A DNA stretch of 64,000 nucleotides from Anaeromyces robustus. Its lineage: Eukaryota > Neocallimastigomycota > Neocallimastigomycetes > Neocallimastigales > Neocallimastigaceae. The notes beneath the pieces are model-generated. The model did not search any database. It worked only from the letters and a program-made list of their open reading frames with translations, and was not told the origin of the DNA. The stretch covers positions 62,001-126,000 of the forward strand of contig MCFG01000071.1 of assembly GCA_002104895.1 (NCBI GenBank), given 5' to 3'. This document shows, one piece after another, positions 27,843 to 42,331 of the stretch; the first letter of the stretch is position 1, and the number at the start of each line of letters is the position of its first letter. The position numbers and the translations under genes are program-made.

Positions 27843-30800
27843 TTTGAATTATTTTTTAATTTTCTTTTATTTATTTATTTATTTACTTCTTTTTTTTTTT
27901 TTTTCTTTTAATTAAATATATTATATTATAAAGTATTTGAACTTTACAATTTATACTATATATATTAAATGTTTATCTATTTAATAAAATAATTTTTTAT
28001 TATGGAATTTAAAATAAATTTAAACTGATATGATAATATTGCTTATAAAAGAATGTATTATTATATTATATTATATTATATTATATTATATTATAATTTT
28101 TTATTTATCAATAATAATTCATACGTTTACGATAAAAATGTTATTATTTTGTTAACTATTTTGAAGTTATAAATTATTCTGTGAAAACTGTTTATTATTT
28201 CTTATATAAACCTTATATTTTAGTGATTTTTTTTTTTCTTTTTTAAAAAAAATTATTATTCTTGTTAAATATTTTCTATATTAATAATTATTAAAACTTT
28301 TAATAATCTTCTAATATATATTATTTTTTTTAAAAAAAAAAAAAAAAAAAAAACGCAAAACGTTATAATGATTAATAAATAATTTTATAATATCTTTAAT
28401 AAGAATATGTAAAAAAAAAAGATATAAAAATTGACTTCTTTATATTTGTTATACAATACAAAAAATAATTGTTATTATTATATTATATATTTTTAAATAA
28501 ATAAATGTTATTTCTTATATACGAATTTTTGTTATTATTATTATTATACTTTGTTTTCATATTGTTTATAAAGATGATATATTGATTATTTAAATAATAA
28601 TTAAAAAATGTTGGTAAAATTCGTCGAATGATATATATATAAAATAAAAACTTAAAACATCTATTTTATGTTAACTAGATTTATATATAATATAGTAAAA
28701 TAATATAAATAAAGATTATTAATTAAAAATATTTATTATAAAAAAATTAAATTTAATTTATATTTAGAAATTATATAAATAATAATGTTTATATTAAATT
28801 TACATCGAAGAGAACGACGTTATATATTTCTACATTTATATTTAAAAGTGAATAATTTTTAATTAATTGTTTATTTATTTTAAATTTTCTCAAAATAATT
28901 ATTGATTTTCAATCAATTTTAAATTTTATTTTACTTCCCATAAAATAAAACTATTATTTTAATTTTTAAAGAAAAAAAAGAAAAAGAAAATAAAATACTT
29001 TTTTAAATAAAAAAATTTTTTTTTAATTAAACTTGTTATATACATTTAGTAAAAAAAAATATTTAAAAAAAAAAAAAAAGAAAAAGCCAATAAAATACAA
29101 ATATTAAATATAAAAACTTTATTTATAATAATTTTATTAAATTACGTACATAAAATAAATTAAATACATTTTTAATTAATAAATATAAAATGTAGTTAAA
29201 TGTATTTGAGCATGTTATAAAATGAAAAAACAAACAGGTTTTTTTTTTTTTTTTCTTATTTTTTAAATTATATTTATCTATTTATTTTGGAATATTAAAA
29301 ATTATATATTAAATATAAATTAAAATTTATGATTATTAGTCATTTTATTATTATGTATTTAATATTAATCACAATATATTAATATATTATTTTATATATA
29401 TTATAATATATATGATTAAAGATTTTGGAATAATTTAAATATAATATTTTAAATTATATTTTAAAAGTAAAAAAGTATAATTAAATATTTTATAATATTT
29501 TATATAATATTTTATATAATATTTATATAATATTTAAATAATTATATAATTATATTAAAATATATTAAAATATTTATAAAACCTATTAATGATAACATAA
29601 TATAAAATATATTAATATTAATATAATAATTTTTTGATATTAAAGTCATATGAGTATCAAATTATTATGGTGATATTCCATAAATCTATTATTATATTAA
29701 AATAAAAAATAATTATTAAAATAAAATAAAAACTAAATATAAATAAAATAAAAATAAATAGTAAAATAAATAATTTTAATTATTATATATATTATATACA
29801 ATTAAATATTTTTTAAAAATTTTTTTTTTTTTTATTTTTTGTTATTCAATATATGTAAAATATATAAAAATACAATTATGTAAAAAAAAAAAAAAACAAA
29901 AAAAAAACAAAAAAACAAAAAAAACAAAAACAAAACAAATTAGTACAAATATGGAAAATAATTAAAAAAATATTAATTTAGTGTAACAAAATTTAATATA
30001 CAAAATAAGAAAGAGTGAGGATAAATAAATTTATTAACTAAAGATTTGTTTATGTACAAAAAAAAAAAAGATATAATCTTTTAATAATTTAATAATAGTT
30101 TAAATACTAATAATTTATAGGATATAAAAACATAATTACTATTTATTATTTACAGTTACATGATAAATATCATAATAATAATAATAATAATAAATACAGA
30201 AAATTATATTATAATACATGAATCAAGAAAAAACTAATTATATTATTTTAAAGATTAAGTTATATTTCAGTTACGGATTCTTCAATTAACTAACTATTGA
30301 GACAGAAAAATTATAAACCTTAGTACCAATTTTAATATTATTGTTATATTATAATATAACAATTTGTATATAGTGATATTTCATAGTAATAAATATTTAT
30401 TCTCTAAAAATTAATAATATTATAATATTTTAATAGAACTATATACATTATTACAAAAGATGAAATATGAATTTTATTAATAAAAATTTTATTAAATTAC
30501 TAAATTATAAAAAAAAAAACATATGTATACTTAATAATACTAATAATAATTATGTATATTTAATAATAATAATAATTTATATTATATATATTTTAAATAT
30601 TATTAAATTTTCTTTAAAATAATCCAAGTTAATGAATTATTTCATATTTTTTATTTTTAAAATAAATATTTGAAATATACAGTATTAATAATTATTAGTA
30701 TTTTTTTTATATAAATATCTCTATGAACCATATTTTCATATGAGGATTATTTATAATTTATAATATAGTTAAATAATAAAATAATATGTTGTGTTATGTC

Positions 30801-31672
30801 ATAGTTTTTTATGTTACATGTTTTTTTTCTTTTACAGGTTTATTAATTAAAATTAATTCATTTTTTTTTCTCATTTTTTATGTTACATGTTTTTTTTCTT
30901 TTACAGATTTATTAATTAAAATTAATTCATTTTTTTTTTCTCATAACAATGATATTACAAAAAAATATTTAATTAAACTTTTATTTTATCGTTGCATTTT
31001 ATTATATTTATTAAAAATAGAAAATAGAAAATAATAGAAATTTTTAAAAAAATACTTTAAATCAATATTAAATAGAATTAGTTATTATATAGTAATTTCG
31101 TATCATTAATTATATTTTATTGAAGGTATCCGTAAATGTTTAATTCTTATTTTACTCTTAAAAGGTTATATTTTTTGTATAACTTTATAAAATATTAATT
31201 TGTTAATATGGAAAATATATATTGATAAAAATTTTTTTAAATAAAAAATAATAAATCTACTATTATTAAAGAAAATATAAAGGATAATAAAAAGTATATA
31301 CTTTATGATATAATAAATTTGTAAAAAATAGGTTAAATCTTTTATTTAAAATGAAATAATATATATATTAATAACTTTTTTCATTATTATTAAAATAAAA
31401 ATCTTTTAGAAACATTAAAACTTATTATTATTATTTTTTCTTTTTTTGAATCATATTAAGAGTAATTGTAATTGTTGATATTTATAATAATTGTAATTTA
31501 TAATTTTAGATTATATTCATAAATAGTATTAATTATAATTTTAATTTAAATAATTGATTTTTATATATATAGTTCTATTATTGAAGAAATGTATATATAG
31601 CTCTTTATTTCAATAAAGAACTATATATCGTATTTCTATAATTAATATTAATATAATTTTTTAATTATAATA

Positions 31673-31705
<33 letters not shown>

Positions 31706-33607
31706 TTTTTATAATAAGATGTTTAAATTATAATAAATAATACAAATATTTTAGTTTAATAATAGTAAAAGTTATATTAATAATATTTTATATAGTAATT
31801 ATAATAATTAATAATAAAACTTTTTATCCATAATCAAAATATTATAGTTTTTTTTTTTCTAAATATGAAATAAATAGAATAAAATTATTCTAAAATTTCT
31901 TTTTTGATATATATAAAAATATATAAAAATATATTCATTTTTTTTTATATTTTTAAAAAATCTTAATATTTTTAAAATTATAATTATCTTTTTTATTTTT
32001 GATTATATAAATATTTTATAATAATTTAAATTTTTAATCCTATAGTTATATGTTGTGATATTTTTTTATTTTAAAAAATATAATTTTATAAGAATTATAA
32101 TTATAATTTTAATTATATTTTTAATTATAATTACAATTAATAATTAATAAATCTTAATTGTTAAAAAAGTAATTATAATAGTAATGGTAATAATAAAAAT
32201 ATTAAAAGGTAATAATTATAATTATAATCTATATTATTATTATTATTATAGTTTTTTTTTTTTTTTTTTTTTTTCATATTAATAAATTTATTAATTTTTT
32301 TATTTTTTCTTTTTAAAAAAGTATGAAAAAGAAGCTTTTATAAAACTATAGTAAATATTAAACAATAAATTCAAAAAATAAAAATAAAAAAAAAAAATAA
32401 TAATAATAAAAAAAAAAATAACTAGAAAGAGAGAGAGAAAGATTTGATCAGTTGATATATATATATATATATAAAATTTTTATTTCGATTAATAGAAGAA
32501 ATATTATTGAATATATTGGAATATTATATAAAAGTGACAGTAACTGTGAATAAAAATAAACCAACGAACCAATTTATATTATATAGACAAATAAAAAATT
32601 AAGGAAAAAATATAATAATTAATAAAATAAAAAACAATATATACACAACAAAGAGATATTATTATCATTTGAAATAATATTTTATCAAAGAGTTCATACA
32701 TAATATAAGGATTTTTACCATTGAAAGGATAACTTTGAAGATTCAATATATTATTATAAAGGTTGATACAAAATTATATAGTTTTTTTTATTTTATTAAA
32801 GGAAAAAAAAATATTATAGTCGATCTATACAATATATAAAGAAATCTACAATATTAAAGAATATGATATATATATACAATAAAAAAAAAATAATAATTTT
32901 TAATTGTTAATTGATAATATTATAACTTTTTTTTTTATTTTATTATTATTTTTTTTAATATCATAAATAATTTTTTTCGTATTGTATTATTAATAAAACA
33001 TTTACAATTTTTTATATAATTTATATTTTAAAAATTTATATTAGTGTCACTTTTTTTATATAAAAATTATCTATTAACGTAACATACAAAAGATATTCAA
33101 TAATACAAAATTATCATTCAGTAATAATTAAGTATTTTCAAATAAAAAGTATTAGAAAATAAAACAATTTTTATATTACTCTCAATAATTAAGTAAATGT
33201 ATTAAAGTGTTTATTAAATAAGAAAGCGAGAATATCATAAAATATATTAGCATTATTATTAAAAAAAAAAAAAAAAAAAAAAAAAGGTACATAGAAAATA
33301 TATAATAAATAATTATTAATTTATTTTTAAATAAAAGAAAAGTTTTTAAATATAATATATTTTTTATAAATTTACATATAAAATAATTTTATATTAAATC
33401 AATACAATTCTAAATCAAACAAATAAAAAAACAACTGATTAACTGATTAACCAAACAAATAAAACATAATATAAATAATAAAATAAATAATACTAATACT
33501 TATAATAATAATAAATAAAAAAAATAAATCATAAAAATAATAAAAAATAAAAAAAAAATATAAAAAATAAAAAAAAAATAATAAAGTTAAAAAGCATCAT
33601 TTAAAAA
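27843..33607. other. AT-rich spacer between two divergent genes
   Basis: This 5.8-kb gap separates the start of the minus-strand membrane protein from the start of the plus-strand G-alpha gene, so it should contain both promoters. It is mostly A/T homopolymer and TA repeat. Slightly more complex sequence at about 32650-32780 may belong to the 5' leader of the G-alpha gene. A 69-bp tandem duplication is listed separately. No gene was recognised. Confidence 0.65.
30805..30943. repeat. 69-bp tandem duplication
   Basis: Two nearly identical units follow each other, each running from a T-run through ATGTTACATG, a CTTTTACAG, TTATTAATTAAAATTAATTC and a T-rich end with CTCA. ATGTTACATG lies at 30811 and again at 30880, giving the 69-base period. 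The CTTTTACAG resembles a splice acceptor, but no exon follows. A short frame crosses it (30786-31034) and is repeat-derived. Confidence 0.85.
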
Positions 33608-36111
33608 ATGGGTGCTAAACTTTGTAAACAAAAACAAGATGTTGCAAAAGATGCACGTCAACAATCGAAAAAAATTGATGCAAAAATTGAGGAAGATAGG
33701 AAAGTTAAAGAAAAAGAAGATGCTGTATTAAATAAATTATTATTATTAGGTCCAGCAGAAGCTGGTAAATCAACTTTATTAAAACAATTTAGATTAATTT
33801 ATACAAAAGGTCTTTCACAAAATGAAAGAGCGAACTTTAGACCTGGAATTGTAAGAAACCTTATAGAAGCTATGGTACAAGTTATTGAATATTTACCTCA
33901 TCTAGATTTAAAACTTGAAGAGGAGAATGGTTAGGTAGGAGAATTTTCTTAATTAATTAATTAAAAGAAATATAAATATATATATATATAATAAAAAAAA
34001 TATATATATATAAATATAAATATTGATAAAATATTAATAATTAGAATGAATATTAGAGTGAATAAGTATTTAAATTAATAAAATATTGTATACTAATTTT
34101 TAAATATATTTATATTTTATTTATTTATTTATTATAAATATATAATTTTTTATAATATTTACACCCCAAAATATTTTATATAAATATAAAATCATATTGA
34201 TTTTATTTTATTATTTGAAATATATATATATATACCTTAATATTATAAAACAATATAATATAGTATAAAATTTATAAAATAACATAAATTAAAATAAATA
34301 AATAAAAAAAATTTTTTTTTTTTATAAATGTAAATAACTTATTTTGTATAAATATAATATATAATCAATATTATACATAAAAAAAATTTATATTATCAAT
34401 AGTTCAATATGGAAATATCATTCAAGAACAAGCAAATCAATTATTAGAAGATTATGAATCAACGTTTTTGATACCTATTGATTATACTAATATATTAAAG
34501 AAACTATGGCTTGAATCAAAAGCCATTCAAACAGCTATTGATAGAGAACATGAAATTAATCTTAGTATGTTATTCTATTTAATTATTTATAATATTAATC
34601 ATTATTTTAATTGTCAATTTCAAAAAAAATTAAAAAAAAAAATTTTTTAAAAACAAAAAACAATTTATTATTGTAAACAAAACTAATTATATATATTTAA
34701 TTTTTAATATTTAATTAAAAAAAAAAAAAAAAACTCGTTATTTAAATTAATAATATAAAATAAAATAGTTGAATCAGCAAGATAGTAAGTTTGAAATTGA
34801 GAAAATAATTATAATAATAAAATATATATAAAAAATTAATAAAATAAAAACATGTCATACTTATAAAAATTATATATGTTATTATTTTTTTTTTTAAAAA
34901 AAAAAAAAAAAGCTTCTTTAATAATATCGATAGAATTCTTGCACCAAATTATTCTCCAAGTGATCAAGATATATTAAATTGTAGAATTATGACAACACAA
35001 GTATCAGAGACAGATGTTGTTATTCAACGTTGTCCATACAGGTAAATTTTTTTATTTAATATTTAAATATATATATATATTTTTTATATATAGTAAGATA
35101 TAAAAATAAAAAAAAATTTGCTAATATAAATTTTTTTATACTCTTAAAAAATAATAGAATTATTGATGTAGGGGGTCAGAGAAGTTTGAGAGGACAATGG
35201 GTAATTATTATTATTATTGTTGTTGTTGTTATTGTTGTTGTTGTTATTTTAATAATAATAATAACAAAAAAAAAAAAAAAAAAAAAGGAATATATATTAA
35301 TTAAATTTCATTATACAATAAAATTTATATATATATTAAAATAAAACAATAGATTGGTTATTTCGATGATGTTAAAACAATTATTTTCATAGTAGCTATT
35401 AGTTGTTATGATCAAAATTTGAGAGAAGATGTTAATGTGAAGTAAGTATCAGATAAAATTTTTTTAATAAATATGAACATATATTGATAATATTTATAAA
35501 TATAAAAAAAAATTTTTTTTCCTATATAATGAAATTAAATTCATTTAACATATAAAAAATTCATTTAACATATAAAAAAAAAAAATAGTCGAATGAAGGA
35601 TGCAATTCACTTATTTGGTGAAATTGTTAAAAAGGATGTATTTAAAAAGACGGCTATTATGTTATTCTTAAATAAAATCGATATATTTAAAGAAAAGATT
35701 AAAGTATCACCAATTAGTAAATATTTCCCTGAATATGAAGGTAATTTTTTTGATTATTATTATTAACAATATTATGAAAAAAACAATATAATAATAAATA
35801 ATAATAATAATTATTATAATATAATTATAATAATAATAATAATAAAAGAGATAAAAGTATTTGTAACAATTTTTAATAATATTATAATATTAATATTAAT
35901 TAATTTTTTTTATTTTTAATATAAAGATGATGGTGATTTGAATAAAGCAACTGGTTTCTTCGGAAAACAATTTGTAATGCAAAGTGAAAATCCTGCCCAA
36001 CGTATATATACCCATCTTACATGGGCAACAGATACAAGTCAAATTAAAATTGTAATTGCTATTGTTACAGATATTGTTCTAAGAATGAACTTAGAAGCCT
36101 CTGGTTTCTAA
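33608..36111 (+). CDS. Heterotrimeric G-protein alpha subunit, 8 exons, 365 aa
   Basis: G-alpha is the GTP-switch that couples seven-helix receptors to effectors at the plasma membrane. Exons that keep frame are 33608-33929, 34403-34564, 34769-34784 (16-nt microexon), 34913-35041, 35158-35200, 35353-35441, 35589-35740 and 35927-36111. The N-terminus MGAKLC has Gly2 for myristoylation and Cys6 as a possible palmitoylation site. The P-loop is GPAEAGKST (48-56) instead of the usual GAGESGKST. Switch I (CRIMTTQV, 190-197) keeps the catalytic Arg191, and switch II (DVGGQRS, 213-219) keeps Gln217. The base-contact motifs are NKID (282-285) and TWAT (336-339, usually TCAT). The C-terminus NLEASGF lacks the cysteine that pertussis toxin modifies in Gi proteins. 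The first donor is GTTAGG because the next GT lies behind an in-frame TAG. An AATAAA lies nine bases after the stop. Family assignment is very secure; the receptor class cannot be told. Confidence 0.93.
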
Positions 36112-36294
36112 TCATATATAATAAAGCTTTTCTTAACAAAAAAAAAAAAACATAAACAGATTAAAAAAAAAAAATTAAAAAATTAAAAAAAATAAAAACT
36201 AAAAATTAAAAACAAAACAAAAAAAAAAAATCAAAAAAAAAAAAAAAAAAAAAAAAAAATCAAAATAAAACAAAACAAAACAAAAAGACAAGAA

Positions 36295-36332
<38 letters not shown>

Positions 36333-37384
36333 ATAAATAACATAACAGAAAAAAAATACAAACAAATAATCAATATATTTTAATAATTATATTAAAATTA
36401 GAAAAAAAAAATTAATCTGGTGTAAATTTCATAAAAAATAGAATCCTTTAACCAATTCTTGTACCTCTTTAATATATATATAAATTTTTATTTTTTTTTT
36501 ATTAGATCTTTTTCTTTTTTTTCTTTTTTTTTTTTTTTTTTCTTTCTTTCTAAAATTATTACTATATAATCACAATATTATAATAAACTTAAATAATAAA
36601 TTATTTAATATAAACGCAATGATGAATGTGTTTTTTTTTATTAATTAAAAGAACACATTAACTATTTAAGTTTATAATAATTAATAAAAAAAAAAAAAAA
36701 AAATACATTCTTCAATAACAAATTAAAAAAAAAAAATTAAAAAAAAATTAAAAAAAATTTAATCGATATTATAAATAATAAATAATATATATTTTTGTTA
36801 ATTTTTTTTTCCCTCTTTATCCTCTTTAATAATTAATTTTTATTAATTATGTAATTAAAATTTCTATTCATATTATCTAAATAAAAAAATAAAAATTAAA
36901 AAAAAAATATATAAATATATATATATATAAATTTAAAAATAATTATAAAAAATTTCATTTTAATATAAAAAATTTCCTTTTTTTTTTTTTTTTTTTTTTA
37001 AATTAATGTGTTTGTACATAAATTTATGTGATATCATAATATTTATATTTTTATATATATATGTATACTTTATATAATATAGAATCATTGGTATAAAAAA
37101 TCCACATTACCTACAAAATGGAAAATATAATAAAAGTATTATATATATATATATATTAAAAATGATTTATACTAAATAACTAAATTCATTATTAAATAAA
37201 ATTATTAAAGTTTACTAAAATACTTTTGTTTAATAAAAAATTTTTTGAACTATATTAAATATAATTTAATAATAAAATGAAGAAGAAAAAATATAAAAAA
37301 AATTATATATATATATTTTACATTCTTTCTCAAAAATATATATGTAATATTAATATTGTCAAAGTAATTTAAATAATAGGAAAA
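36112..37384. other. Spacer between G-alpha and kinesin genes
   Basis: Poly-A blocks follow the G-alpha stop, then T-runs and TA repeats. It holds the 3' end of the G-alpha transcript and the kinesin promoter; no distinct motif or gene is seen. Confidence 0.7.
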
Positions 37385-40300
37385 ATGAAACCAAAACATG
37401 TAAAAGTCATTGTTAGAACGAGACCAACATCAGATTTCGCTAATGATATATTACAAATAAGTCAAGAGACAAATGTAGAGATAAAAGAAAAGATATATAT
37501 ATATATATCAAAAAATTAATATAAATAAAAAATTTTATAATTAAAATTAATAAATAATCGTCGATATTTATAATATTTAATAATAATTTATATAATATAT
37601 TTATTATAAAATATATATATGTTTAATTTAATTATGATATAATAGTCAATCCATATTCATATTCCAAAAAATTCAGAAAGTGGATTTATTAATAATCAGC
37701 AAGAAGATTGGGATTTTAAATTTGATCAAATATTACATAATGCTTCTCAAGAATGTATTTTCGATGAATGTGGAGCACCAATATTAAAATCATTGATAGA
37801 TGGATATAATGGTACATGAAAATAATTATATATATGAAGATAATACATTTTTTAATGCTTTAATATTTGGATTGATAAATTGCAAAAATTATTGATAATA
37901 ATAAAAAAATAAATAATTATTTTTTTTTTTAATTTTTAAATATATATTTAATATTTCATATTATAAATGGATTAATACAGGAACAATTTTGGTAATTATT
38001 TAATAATTGATATATATTATGAAAGTAATAATGAAAAAGTAATTAATATCAATATTTTACTTTTCAAATATATGATGAATAAAAAATATATATAAAATTT
38101 TGATTATATAATAATAATAATAATAATAACAATAATAATAATAACAATAATAATAATAATGATAATAATAAAAATAACAACAACAACAATAATAATAAAA
38201 ATAATAAAATTAAAAAGGCATATGGTCAAACAGGGGCTGGAAAAACATATACAATGACAGGAACAACAGAAAATTATGTTCATAGAGGTTTAATTCCAAG
38301 AATGATATCTCAACTTTATAAAGAAATAGCAAATAAAACACAAATGGCTATTACTGTAAGAATTAGTTATTTAGAAATATATAATGAACAAATGGTTGAT
38401 TTATTAGCTTCATTAAATGACGATGAAAATTGTACTGGTGCATTAAAAGTGGTGGATGAAAATATTGGTATGAATAAAATGAATTTAAAAATATCTTTTC
38501 ATTTAGAAAAAGAAAAAATAAATAAAATTTATTTCCGTTATTTTTTTTTATTTTTTTTTTTCGCTTAATAGATGAATAATTGAATATTATAAAATTAAAA
38601 ATATTTAAATTATTTATATTATAAAATCTTTTTTTTTCTTATTTACTATAATATATAAGGTCCATCACTTGTAAAAAATTTATCACTACAAATTGCAAAT
38701 ACAGAAGAAGAAGCACTAAATCTATTATTTGAAGGTGAAACCAACCGATCAATTGCTGAACATCAATTAAATAAAAATTCATCAAGGTAAAAATAAATCA
38801 ATTAAATATAAATATGATCAATAAATAGTTTTATATAAATATATAATGTATATATATTTATATATTCCCCGAAGAATTGATTAAATATTTACCAAATATA
38901 TCTATAATATAAATATATATATAATATAATATATATATATTTTTTTGAAAAGATCGCATTGTATTTTTACTATTTATCTTGAATCAAGGTCAAGAGTGGA
39001 ATCATCTGAAAAAGTAATTTATTCAAAATTAAATTTAGTTGATTTAGCTGGATCTGAAAGACTATCTAAAACTCAAACCTCTGGTGTTTCTCTTCAAGAA
39101 GCAAAATGTAAAAATATATATATATATATACATATATTTATTTTTATAGAAGGATATATTAAATTTTTATTATTATTTTCAAAAATAATTAACAATGTAT
39201 ATTTTATATGTAAAAAAATATTATAATAATAATAATTATTTTTTTTTTTTTGGAATTAGATATTAATAAATCGTTAACATTTTTGGAACAAGTTATTATA
39301 GCATTATCTGATAAAAAAAGGTAAATGAAAAATATAATTGATATATATATATAATTAAAATTAAAACTATATATATTAAAGCATATAATAAATTAATAAA
39401 ATAATAATGATAATAATAATGATAATAATTACTATACATTATAAAAAAATAATTCTATAAAAATTAGAGAACATATTCCATATCGTCAATCAAAATTAAC
39501 TAGTGTTTTAAGAGATGCATTAGGTGGTAATTGTAATACTATTATGATTGCAAATATTTGGGGAGTTAAAGAACATATAGAGGAAACTATCTCAACATTA
39601 AGATTTGGAACTCGAATGATGTGTGTATCTAATACCCCAATTATTAATGTTCAATATGATCCAATGGTATATATTCATGATATAAATATATTTTTTAGAG
39701 AAGAAAATTTTAATAATCGAATAATTTTTTTTTGATCTTATTTAAGAAAATTAATGTTTTTTATTATTTATTATTAATTATTATTATTATTAATATTATT
39801 ATTGACTTGTTTATTCTTTATTATTATCATTTTATTATTATTATTATTATTATTATCACTGTATATATATTGATTTTAGGCATTGATTAAAAAATATGAA
39901 AGAGAAATTAAAGAATTAAAACATGAATTATCAATGCATGATGCACTTAATTCCAAAATTAATATTCAATATGAACCTTATAATGATAATCAGAAATATG
40001 AATTAAGAAAACAAATTAAATCATATATTGATAATGAAAGTGAAGAAATACCGGTATTATATACATAATATTAGTTTATTTTAAATAATATGAATTTTTA
40101 TAATTAAAAATTTTATCATCTTTTTTTTTTTTATCATATTTAAATATTTATATCTATGCATAAATAATAATAATCAAAAAAGATTATCAATGTAAGACAA
40201 ATCAAAGAAGTATTTAATCAATTTAGAAAATTATATATAAATCTGGAAACGGAAATGGAAGAAAATTCTAAACTTATTAAACATAATGCTAATTTAAATA

Positions 40301-41219
40301 ATTCTCAATCTAATGGAAATAATGAAAATAACAAACAAGAACATGAAAATAACATGGTATATAAATTAGAATATGTTATAATATATTTATATTGTGATTA
40401 ATTATTATATATGAAAGTAGTATAATAATCTCTCATTTATTTGAAAAAAAAATTTTATAGAATAAATCAAATTATGATAAAGATGATGGCGTTGGTGATA
40501 TTGAAGGTGGTGGATTCGGAATTGGATTGGTAATATTTTGGAGAATGGAAAAATTTATTATAACATTTTTTATTTATAAAATATATAATTATTAATATTT
40601 TTTAATTTTTATTTTTTCTTTTTTTTTTTTTTTTTTGTGTTGCTGAATATTAAATTTATATATATAAATATAATATTAGGCTCCAAATGGAAAAACAATA
40701 AATAAAAATATGAAAGAGAAAAATAAGAAAAAGGGTTCAGCTAAATCCTCAAATTCAAATAATAATAATAATTCAAATGGTTTTGATAAAGATAAGACAG
40801 AAGAGAATTTAACATCAATATCTTCTAGTCAAGTATTTAAAACTGGTTCTCCCAAAAACAAAAATGAACATGTATATATATTTTAAAATAATAATTCAGT
40901 ATTTCATAAAAATTGATTAAAATATTTTCAATTTTTAAATAATAATTTCATAAAAGATATTATCATGCATCTAATATCTAATATTTAATATATTTTAAAT
41001 ACAATATCACTATTAATTAATTTTATAGGATGATGATACCTTAAAAATAAATAATTTACAAGATTTACCATTAATACAGAAAGTTTTGAATAAAGATAAT
41101 ACAAGTTCTAATACTGGAAGTAAAGCTAACTTTAGTCCTCCTAATAGATCGGAAGAATTTGAAATATTTAAAAGAGGCAATGGTGCTGAGATGAATAAAA
41201 TATTAACAGAAAATAAAGG

Positions 41220-41250
<31 letters not shown>

Positions 41251-42331
41251 TAGTGATAATTATTTAAAATATTTATAAAATAATATGGAAATATTAGTTA
41301 TACAGTTTAATTAATTCTTTTTTTTTTAATTATATATATATATATAAAATATTTATATTTATAATTTTATTAGCAATTCTTAAGGAAAAGAAAAAGACAG
41401 CTAAAGGATTTGCCGAAAGTGTTAATAAAATTAAAGCCCAAATTGATGAATTAAGAGAAGTTATAAATAAAAAGAAAAATAATAGGAATTTTGATACAAG
41501 TAAATAATTTTTTACTTATATAGTTTTATTATTATGTAAAAATTAAACTAAAGGTTATATATCTAAATATAAATATATATATTTATATTTATAAAAATTA
41601 TTTTATTAAAGACAATACAAAAGAGGTATTGGATGAAGATGAATTCCATCTTATGCAACAAATGCAAATATTGAAACAACATTATAGAAGTAAATATGAT
41701 AGTTTAAAAAATTGTAGAGTAGAAGTTGAATATTGTTTAAGATTAGTAGATCAATGCCGTCAAAAATTAATGCAAGAATTTGAAGCTTGGTATGATTCAT
41801 TGTATGGTTCTCATATAGCAGAAAGTGAAGGATCAGCAGCTCAAGCAAATGTATATTAAAAAATAATTAAAATAATAATATTGATTATATATATAAAATC
41901 AAAATCAGTAATATTCAATATATTTTCTTTTTTTTTTTTTTAATAAATTTATTAGAGTAATATAAATGTTGACCAAAGTAAATTTAAGTTAGATAAAATA
42001 AATAACCAGGAATCTTATACGTATTATAAAGCAAAGAAAAATGTTGATAAAAAAAATATTAGAGTAAGATATTATATTTTTTAAATAAATAAATAAATAA
42101 TATATAGTAAAAAATTATAATAATAAAGATAATATTAAAATAATAATAATAATATATAATAATAATATGTAATAATAATAATAATACTTAATAATAATAA
42201 TATGTAATAATAATAATAATACTATTATAATTATTTTTTTAATTTTGATCTTATAGCAAACATTATTAAAAGGGCGACATCAAAAAATACCACCAATACC
42301 AACTTCTAAAACTATATCTACATTAATTTAA
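37385..42331 (+). CDS. KIF9: Kinesin-9 (KIF9) flagellar motor, 17 exons, 801 aa
   Basis: Kinesin-9 is an axonemal motor linked to the central pair of motile flagella. Exons in frame: 37385-37474, 37646-37811, 37981-37991, 38218-38467, 38660-38786, 38953-39107, 39260-39320, 39468-39666, 39880-40053, 40183-40356, 40461-40529, 40680-40871, 41029-41218, 41374-41499, 41612-41850, 41956-42063 and 42257-42331. The motor domain covers about residues 5-350: P-loop GQTGAGKT (92-99), then YTMTGTTENYVHRG, ITVRISYLEIYNEQ, switch I NKNSSRSH and switch II DLAGSE (245-250), ending in EETISTLRFGTRM. KIF9-specific segments follow: ELKHELSMHDAL, RQIKEVFNQFR, GFGIGLAPNGK, EFEIFKRGNGAEMNKIL, and near the C-terminus DEDEFHLMQQMQILKQHYRS and LVDQCRQKLMQEFEAWY. 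The length is close to animal KIF9 (about 790 aa). Exon 3 is an 11-nt microexon just before the P-loop exon. Most introns are under 300 bases. Confidence 0.93.

Noticed and set aside
41651-41848. 65-codon minus-strand frame inside the kinesin gene
   Set aside because: Antisense to a conserved kinesin-9 exon.
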